Shown here piece by piece: positions 59,033 to 64,000 of a stretch of DNA of 64,000 bases. Each line of letters begins with the position of its first letter. The first letter of the stretch is position 1. The DNA is from Arthrobacter sp. OAP107. GTDB taxonomy: Bacteria > Actinomycetota > Actinomycetes > Actinomycetales > Micrococcaceae. The notes under the pieces are model-generated. The model was not told the origin of the DNA. It searched no databases and worked only from the letters and a program-made list of their open reading frames with translations. The stretch spans positions 4,588,001-4,652,000 of the forward strand of contig NZ_JBEPOK010000001.1 in NCBI RefSeq assembly GCF_040546765.1, written 5' to 3'. Position numbers and translations under genes: made by a program.

Positions 59033-59902
59033 TCAGCGACTGAGGATCGCCAACGTGCTGGTGCCAAAGTCCTTCGCGGCGCCGCCCCACCCGGCCAGGA
59101 GCCCCTGCAGGTTCTCGCCGTCTGCCCGATGCGCGGGAAGCTGTTCTTCGAGCGTGGCCAGGACGCCGGTGCGGAGCTCGGTATTGAAGTTAACCTTGCC
59201 CACGTTCATGGCAGGAGCCTTGGCCAGCTCGTCGGCCGGAATGCCGGACGCACCATGGAGCACCAGCGGGATGTGTGTCCGCACGGCGATGTCCTGCAGG
59301 ACATCCCAGCGCAGCCGCGGCTCGCCCTTGTACTTTCCGTGGACGTTGCCCACGGCCACCGCGAGCAGTTTCGCCCCCGTCCGGCCCACGAAGTCTTCCA
59401 CCTGGGCGGAGTCGGTGAGCCCGGCAACCTCATTGCCGGCGTCGTCCCCTTCGGTGCCGAAGGCCCTGTCCTCGTCGCCGGCCAGGCCGCCGAGTTCGGC
59501 CTCCAGGACCACGCCGGAATGGCCCTGGGCCTCCAGTGCGGTGCGCGCCGCACTCACCAGGGCGATGTTCTCTTCATAGGGCAGCGCCGAACCGTCCGCC
59601 AGGACGGAGTCCGCACCGGCAGTGACCGCGGCGCTGATGATCTCAAGATCGGACGCGTGGTCGAGCTGCACGGCCACGGGCACGGACGCGGCGTCGGCCA
59701 GGCCCCGGAGCGCGGAGATCAGCCGGAGTCCGTTGGCTGTGGCGGCGGTCTTGGGCGCCACCAGCAGGATGACGCCGCGCTTGGCCTCCTCGGCGGCGCT
59801 CACCACCGCAAGCGCCGTCGTGAAGTCGTAGCAAGTGAACGCCGGCACGGCCGAGCCCCGTTTGAGGGCGGTCGCCACCAGCTCATCAAGCCGCGCCCGC
59901 AT
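59033..59902 (-). CDS. Class II (zinc) ketose-bisphosphate aldolase family protein
   Basis: 289 aa, similar to FbaA/GatY/KbaY class II aldolases. Metal and catalytic residues visible: PVAVQLDHASD, VVLEAELGGLAGDED, VGNVHGKYKGEP and LVLHGASGIPADEL. Its start shares one base with the dehydrogenase stop (TGATG). In this operon it would cleave the phosphorylated product made by the DUF1537 kinase. It may replace the class II AraD-like aldolase usually found in such loci. Confidence 0.87.
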   Translation of the reverse strand: MRARLDELVATALKRGSAVPAFTCYDFTTALAVVSAAEEAKRGVILLVAPKTAATANGLRLISALRGLADAASVPVAVQLDHASDLEIISAAVTAGADSVLADGSALPYEENIALVSAARTALEAQGHSGVVLEAELGGLAGDEDRAFGTEGDDAGNEVAGLTDSAQVEDFVGRTGAKLLAVAVGNVHGKYKGEPRLRWDVLQDIAVRTHIPLVLHGASGIPADELAKAPAMNVGKVNFNTELRTGVLATLEEQLPAHRADGENLQGLLAGWGGAAKDFGTSTLAILSR

Positions 59903-60810
59903 CAGCCTTCCCCGGCGGTGCGCTTGGTGGGGGCGACCACCTTGATGACGGCAGAGTCGTCGGCGGCGGCCAGCCCGTGGGCCTGGCCCAGCAGGTACAG
60001 CTGCTCGGCGGCGGCGGCAACGGGGGTCGCCAGGCCGGCATTACGCGTGGCCTTGCCCACGATGCCCATGTCCTTGACGAAGATGTCCAGGCGGCTGAGC
60101 ACCTCGGCGCCCTCTTCGGTGTAGGCCTGCAGAATCCGCGGTCCCCGGTTGGACAGCATGAAGGAGCCCGCGGCGCCGGCCTCGAGGGCGGCCAGGGTCT
60201 TGGCCTGGTCCAGGCCCAGCGCGTCGGCCAGTGCCATGGCCTCGGCCGCTGCCGCGATGTGGATGCCGCACAGCAGCTGGTTGACGGTCTTCAGCGCCTG
60301 CCCGTCGCCGGGTTTGTCGCCGACAACCGTCAGCGTGGAGGCGAGCAGTTCCAAGACCGGACGCGCAGATTCCAGCGCCTTGGGTTCGGCTCCGACGACG
60401 ATCAGCAGGTCGCCCTCGCCGGCACGCTTCGGCCCGCCGGACAGCGGGGCGTCGACGAGTCCGACGCCGAATTCGGCCAGGCGTGCGACGGTGGACGGAA
60501 TGGCTTCCGTGCCCACGGTGCTGGTCAGGATGACGACGGCGCCCGGCTTCAGCACCGAGGCCACACCGTTCCCGCTGAACAGGACGTCGTCGAGCTGTTC
60601 ACTGTTGCGCACGGCGAGCAGCAGGGCGTCCGTGTCCTGGGCGGCGTCCCGGGCGGAAGCGAAGGTCTTTACGCCGGCTTCTTCGGCGAGGCGCAGGCGC
60701 GGTTCGGCGATGTCGAACCCGTGGACGGCCAACTGGCTCGCGAGGCGGGTGGCCATGGGCAGCCCCATGGCGCCCAGTCCGAGGACGGTGACTGTGTAAT
60801 TCGAGGTCAT
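59902..60810 (-). CDS. NAD(P)-dependent 3-hydroxyacid dehydrogenase (LtnD-like)
   Basis: 302 aa, 6-phosphogluconate/3-hydroxyisobutyrate dehydrogenase family. VTVLGLGAMGLPMATRLA binds the dinucleotide, VDAPLSGGPKRAGEGDLLIVVG is the substrate loop and ALKTVNQLLCGIHIAAAAEA has the catalytic Lys. L-threonate dehydrogenase (LtnD) is the closest context match given the kinase beside it. It oxidises a four-carbon acid sugar at C2 or C3. Confidence 0.88.
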   Translation of the reverse strand: MTSNYTVTVLGLGAMGLPMATRLASQLAVHGFDIAEPRLRLAEEAGVKTFASARDAAQDTDALLLAVRNSEQLDDVLFSGNGVASVLKPGAVVILTSTVGTEAIPSTVARLAEFGVGLVDAPLSGGPKRAGEGDLLIVVGAEPKALESARPVLELLASTLTVVGDKPGDGQALKTVNQLLCGIHIAAAAEAMALADALGLDQAKTLAALEAGAAGSFMLSNRGPRILQAYTEEGAEVLSRLDIFVKDMGIVGKATRNAGLATPVAAAAEQLYLLGQAHGLAAADDSAVIKVVAPTKRTAGEG

Positions 60811-60928
60811 GGTGTTCTCCAGTGAAAGTGGCCAGGGCCCACGCGTACCGGGTTGGCCGTGGGCCCACGCCGGCGAGGTCCCCCGGCCCGAGCTTGCGAG
60901 GGCAGGGAGCAGGTGGGGCCTTGCGAGG

Positions 60929-62416
60929 TTAGGGGGTACGTAGGGATGTGTTGCTGAGCTTGCTGGTCACCTGGGCGAGCGACTCGTCATCACCGACGTT
61001 GCCGGCGAAAACGATGTACGGGATCCCCTTGGCCGGGCCGTCAACCGGCTCCCACAGGCTCACGATGCCCGGCAGCATGGGCCCGCGGACGATCGCATGC
61101 CGGATCTCCAGTCCGTGTGCGGCAACGTCGGAGGACGTGATGCCGCCCTTGGCGATGACGAACCGTGGCGGGAAGGTCTTGAGCGTCCGGTTCACTACGG
61201 CGACGACGGCGGCAGACACCGTGCGTGCGATCCGCAGGCTTTCTGCCGGGTCAGCGGTCTTGATCAGCAGGCGGCTGGTGTGGACAATGACGTCACCGCT
61301 GCGCAGCGCCGCCACCACGGCGCCGACGGTCCGGTCCAGGTAGGCCGGTGCACCCTCGTCCAGCAGCTCTTCGACGTCGATCTCCACAATGCGCGCACTG
61401 CTGTGTCGGTCGGTGAGCACCTTAAGCTGCCGGGTGGTCACGCCCACGTGGGAGCCGACAACGATCAGGCCGCCGGTTTCGGACGGCGTGTTGCCCGCGT
61501 AGGCTTCCTCGCCGCTGAGCTCGGGCCGGATGTCCTGGCCGATCCGGGCCCGCATGAACGGCGGGCCCACCCGGTAAAGCAGCCTCTTGCCGCGGCGTTC
61601 GGCCTCCTCCAGCCCCAGCGCCAAGGCGCGCATGTCGTTTTCGGTGACGATGTCCACCACGATGGGCGTGGACTGTGTGGCCGGCTCGATGGCGTCCGCG
61701 ATGGCCTTGGCCGATACCTCGGCCTGGCCGGTGGCGGAGCCGGCCCGGATGATGTTCAGGTCCAGCACGATCACGGAGTCTGCGGCGAACCGCCCCTGCG
61801 ACTTCTCCTCCACGTACTTGGCCATCTCGGAATTGACGAAGCCAAAGGTAGCGTCTTTCGCAAATTCCGTCTCGGCAACGGGGGTCAGCTGGCCGGCCTC
61901 CGGGCCACGGGTGTAGTGGACACCGCCAATGGTGATACGGCCGGCGTCGGGAAATGCCGGAACCATTACGACCCCGTCGGTGGCCTCTCCGCTTTCAGCT
62001 GCCACCGTGGCGGCAATGACATCCGGCTCCAGTGGGAAGTGTCCGCGCAGGGTCGAGTCGCTGCGGCTCACAAATCCAAGGTTTATCTCGCCCTCGCCGT
62101 CGCGGGCAGCAGCCAGGGCGTTGCGAACCACCTCTTCGTTGCGGGCGGCTGCTTCTTCGGGGTCCAGGCTGCGGGTGTTCGTCAGCACGTAGACGGCAGG
62201 CTTACCCTGATGGAGAGCCCACTGGAAGTCCTCGACTTCCCAGCGGGTGAGCACAGGGAGATCCGCAACCGACTGCGTTCCGGTGGGGTCGTCGTCGAGC
62301 ACCACGAGGACGCGCGGAGACGTGGCGGCGGTGGCTGCAACAGCGTCTGCGACCTGCCGGGCAGGGATCTGGAGCTCGGCGGGAAAGGCGGCCAGAACGT
62401 CGGATTCGAGGGGCAC
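60929..62416 (-). CDS. otnK: Four-carbon acid sugar kinase (OtnK/DtnK, DUF1537)
   Basis: DUF1537 kinase of 495 aa that phosphorylates 3-oxo-tetronate or D-threonate-type acids. The N-terminal domain has LVVLDDDPTGTQSVADLP and SRSDSTLRGH, the C-terminal domain GLIVVGSHVG, and PRFVIAKGGITSSDVAAHGL binds ATP. First gene of the operon with dehydrogenase and aldolase, divergent from a GntR regulator. The operator at 62461-62475 lies 44 bases before its start. Confidence 0.92.
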   Translation of the reverse strand: MPLESDVLAAFPAELQIPARQVADAVAATAATSPRVLVVLDDDPTGTQSVADLPVLTRWEVEDFQWALHQGKPAVYVLTNTRSLDPEEAAARNEEVVRNALAAARDGEGEINLGFVSRSDSTLRGHFPLEPDVIAATVAAESGEATDGVVMVPAFPDAGRITIGGVHYTRGPEAGQLTPVAETEFAKDATFGFVNSEMAKYVEEKSQGRFAADSVIVLDLNIIRAGSATGQAEVSAKAIADAIEPATQSTPIVVDIVTENDMRALALGLEEAERRGKRLLYRVGPPFMRARIGQDIRPELSGEEAYAGNTPSETGGLIVVGSHVGVTTRQLKVLTDRHSSARIVEIDVEELLDEGAPAYLDRTVGAVVAALRSGDVIVHTSRLLIKTADPAESLRIARTVSAAVVAVVNRTLKTFPPRFVIAKGGITSSDVAAHGLEIRHAIVRGPMLPGIVSLWEPVDGPAKGIPYIVFAGNVGDDESLAQVTSKLSNTSLRTP

Positions 62417-62460
62417 TGTGCACTCCGTTGTGTCGAAAACTGTCTTGCGGATTATTTGTC

Positions 62461-62475
62461 AGATGTCAGACATCT
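62461..62475. promoter_or_regulatory. Perfect palindrome AGATGTC-A-GACATCT, GntR operator
   Basis: Seven-base perfect arms in the gap between the DUF1537 kinase and the GntR-family gene. It lies between a possible -10 (AATAAT, minus strand 62456-62451) and upstream elements of the kinase promoter. FadR-type regulators bind palindromes of this size. A second IR, CGCAC-AGGAC-GTGCG, is at 62501-62515. Confidence 0.6.
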
Positions 62476-62571
62476 TGCGTCTGGTGTTAGTGTGGCATAA
62501 CGCACAGGACGTGCGCAAGTACACTTTTGCAGACATCAGGGCTGTATGGCCGCACATGCTGAACGGAAGAA

Positions 62572-63273
62572 ATGGCACGCAAATCATTGGTGGGCGTCGT
62601 CGCCGACGAACTCCTTGACCGCATCATCTCCGGCGAGTTTCCGCCTGGCAGCAGCGTGCCGGGAGAACTGGAACTCAGCGCACGGCACGACGTCAGCCGC
62701 ATGACAGTGCGGGAGGCAATGAAGACGCTTGAGGCGCAGCGCATCCTCAGCGTGGAACGCGGCCGCGGCACGTTCGTGAACCCGCTGAACCGCTGGTCGT
62801 CCCTCGAGGCAGTGCTCCGGGCCGCCTCCGAGGGTCAGAACGGGCCGGCCGCCGCGGTCCAGCTGATCGAGCTGCGCCGGATGCTGGAAACTGGTGCCTG
62901 CGAGCTGGCGGCCCAGCGCATCACCGACGCCGAGCTCGAGGGCCTTCGGGACTGCGTGGCGGACATGCGGAAGGCGCACCAGGGCAACGACGTGGCGAGC
63001 TTTGTTGCCGCCGACCTTGCATTCCACGACCAGATTCTGCACGCATCCGAGAACGTCTTCGTGGCAGTCCTCTTCGAACCGCTGCACCGCGTCCTCGAAA
63101 GGGGGCGGACGGAAACCTCGAAGGTGCCTGATATCCAGGAGCACGCGATCGGTCACCACCAGAACATTTTCGAGGCCCTGGCCGCCCGCGATCCGCAGCG
63201 GGCACGCAACGCCATGGACGCCCACATGCAGCAGACCCTCGACGACCTCAGAAGCTACGTGCTGGAAGCCTAG
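62572..63273 (+). CDS. FadR/GntR-family transcriptional regulator of the acid-sugar operon
   Basis: 233 aa. The winged helix-turn-helix (1-70) has VADELLDRIISGEFPPGSSVPGE and VSRMTVREAMKTLEAQRILSVERGRGTFV. The C-terminal FCD domain with LIELRRMLETGACELA and helical metal-binding His (FHDQILHASEN, HHQNIFEAL) senses an acid. Divergent from the DUF1537 operon, so it most likely represses it until the acid sugar appears. ATG 62572 follows GGAAGAA. Confidence 0.9.
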   Translation: MARKSLVGVVADELLDRIISGEFPPGSSVPGELELSARHDVSRMTVREAMKTLEAQRILSVERGRGTFVNPLNRWSSLEAVLRAASEGQNGPAAAVQLIELRRMLETGACELAAQRITDAELEGLRDCVADMRKAHQGNDVASFVAADLAFHDQILHASENVFVAVLFEPLHRVLERGRTETSKVPDIQEHAIGHHQNIFEALAARDPQRARNAMDAHMQQTLDDLRSYVLEA

Positions 63274-63348
63274 TCCCCGGGCGCCCCGTCCGATACTCTG
63301 CAGGAACGGCCCGCAGCCGGGTATCGATGGCGATCACGAGGAGCGAAG

Positions 63349-63561
63349 ATGTCTAATAACACCTACAGCATTTCTGAAATTGTCGGGACCTCGACCGAAG
63401 GCGTCGATGCGGCCGTCCGCAACGGCATTTCCGACGCCGCAAAAACCCTGCGCAACCTGGACTGGTTCGAAGTCAAGGAGATCCGTGGCCACCTCAAGGA
63501 CGGCAAAGTTGCGGACTGGCAGGTCACCCTCAAGCTCGGATTCCGCCTGGAGCGGGACTAG
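63349..63561 (+). CDS. Dodecin-family flavin-binding protein
   Basis: 70 aa, the whole family length. SISEIVGTSTEGVDAAVRNG, the flavin-stacking Trp in LRNLDWFEVKEIRGHL and VADWQVTLKLGFRLE match dodecin. It forms a 12-mer that stores flavin or coenzyme A. ATG after CACGAGGAGCGAAG. Alone, followed by a terminator. Confidence 0.93.
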   Translation: MSNNTYSISEIVGTSTEGVDAAVRNGISDAAKTLRNLDWFEVKEIRGHLKDGKVADWQVTLKLGFRLERD

Positions 63562-63610
63562 ATTTCGCCGCGCCGCGGCGGAACTGACCGCGCGGCAGCG
63601 GATTAAGTAG

Positions 63611-63642
63611 GGCGGCGCCGCCTGCTGTCAGCCGGCGCCGCC
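63611..63642. terminator. Bidirectional terminator after dodecin
   Basis: GGCGGCGCCG (63611-63620) pairs with CGGCGCCGCC (63633-63642) around a 12-base loop, then TTCGTGCTT. It separates dodecin from the convergent gene at 63650. Confidence 0.75.
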
Positions 63643-63649
63643 TTCGTGC

Positions 63650-63841
63650 TTAATCCTGGCCGGTAGCACTCCGGCGCCACACAGTGGGAATCCCGCGGAA
63701 CGCAGGAAACACCTGTCCTTCAAAGAAAGCATGTGCCTCGTCCGGCGAGTCTGCGGGGGCCCACATTCCCGACGCCGGGCAGTGGGTTCCGGTAGGAGCG
63801 GACGGTGTGTGGCGTTCCCGAAGCAGTGCGATGCGTTTCAT
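63650..63841 (-). CDS. Small hypothetical protein (63 aa)
   Basis: MKRIALLRERHTPSAPTGTHCPASGMWAPADSP begins a soluble peptide with one Cys-Pro pair and two Trp. GEGQ-like and FPAFRGIPTVW-type segments lie later. AAGGATGACC stands upstream. Convergent with dodecin across the terminator. From 63842 to 64000 I see no gene. Unknown role. Confidence 0.55.
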   Translation of the reverse strand: MKRIALLRERHTPSAPTGTHCPASGMWAPADSPDEAHAFFEGQVFPAFRGIPTVWRRSATGQD

Positions 63842-64000
63842 CGTTGAAGGTCATCCTTGGGTCGGAGGGCTGGGAGAAGTTCTCCTCCTAGGCTAGGAAA
63901 CGCGCCAGACCCACCCAATGGGCGAATGGATAGAATCCAACCCTCCGGCTGGGCATCAGCACAGCCCGCCCTAAGAGCGGCGTCAGTCGTTACCGCGCGG

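Noticed and set aside
58939..59043. Plus-strand 34-codon ORF after AGGAG opposite the aldolase end
   Set aside because: It competes with the minus-strand ORF that has better coding bias and lies in operon order. It is kept only as a remote possibility.
59031..59045. Palindrome CCTCAG-CGA-CTGAGG at the aldolase stop
   Set aside because: Short, without a U-run. It overlaps the stop codon and is probably chance in GC-rich DNA.
1..64000. tRNA, rRNA, insertion sequences or prophage genes
   Set aside because: No cloverleaf, rRNA-like stretch, transposase, integrase or phage structural gene was recognised by reading. A dedicated scan was not possible here.

Overview
The window looks like chromosome of a high-GC Gram-positive actinobacterium of the Micrococcaceae, most likely Arthrobacter, Pseudarthrobacter or a close relative. 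The reasons are the strong G/C bias at third codon positions, frequent GTG starts, many 4-base ATGA gene overlaps, a DtxR/IdeR-type iron box, a desferrioxamine-type siderophore operon, a Ku/LigD repair pair and an MshA-like glycosyltransferase. The genus is an inference from style and gene content. No rRNA, tRNA, phage, IS element or CRISPR array was seen.

Layout. 1-5.0 kb: sugar-transfer genes (two GT4 enzymes, two GT9 heptosyltransferase-like enzymes and a GmhB-like phosphatase). 4.9-5.8 kb: a SigB/SigF-type sigma factor whose end overlaps the convergent GT9 gene. 6.0-9.5 kb: an epimerase, a coiled-coil membrane protein, a disordered small protein and a BrkB/YihY membrane protein. 9.7-13.6 kb: a tight block reading dps, acyl-CoA dehydrogenase-like, PIG-L deacetylase fused to a NodS-like methyltransferase, and GT2. 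13.7-18.4 kb: a multicopper oxidase with an overlapping signal peptidase I, then a secreted FG-GAP repeat protein. 18.5-31 kb: housekeeping and transport genes (O-methyltransferase, thiamine-binding protein, TetR regulator, frameshifted SIS-domain gene, AzlCD, glycerophosphodiesterase, DUF445, secreted M1 peptidase, PxpA, MFS exporter). 31-34.8 kb: a GH65 disaccharide phosphorylase and beta-phosphoglucomutase operon behind a LacI-type operator and a long leader. 36-40.3 kb: the fructose PTS operon with HPr. 40.5-45.6 kb: small stress-type proteins, Ku and three-domain LigD. 46.7-50.3 kb: an MHS transporter, a FUSC protein and an SDR. 50.4-55.9 kb: desABCD. 56-58.9 kb: small genes and an acyltransferase. 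59-63.3 kb: an acid-sugar catabolic operon (DUF1537 kinase, dehydrogenase, class II aldolase) divergent from a GntR regulator. 63.3-63.8 kb: dodecin and a small ORF.

Most notable signal. A short palindromic element of the form TAAGCATGCTTA followed by about GTAT occurs six times between genes. In five cases its near edge lies about 63-75 bases before a start codon: the sigma factor gene itself, a disordered protein next to BrkB, dps, a glycine-rich membrane protein and a DUF6458 protein. The sixth is before an SRPBCC protein, 97 bases out. This looks like a self-regulated stress promoter class. It would place the dps-acyl-CoA dehydrogenase-PIG-L/NodS-GT2 block, which resembles an enzymatic module for a modified glycolipid, under stress control.

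Sequence quality. Three genes (the SIS gene, the MFS transporter start and the end of the lysine hydroxylase) each look one base away from an intact reading frame. That suggests either recent mutations or residual indel errors in the assembly.
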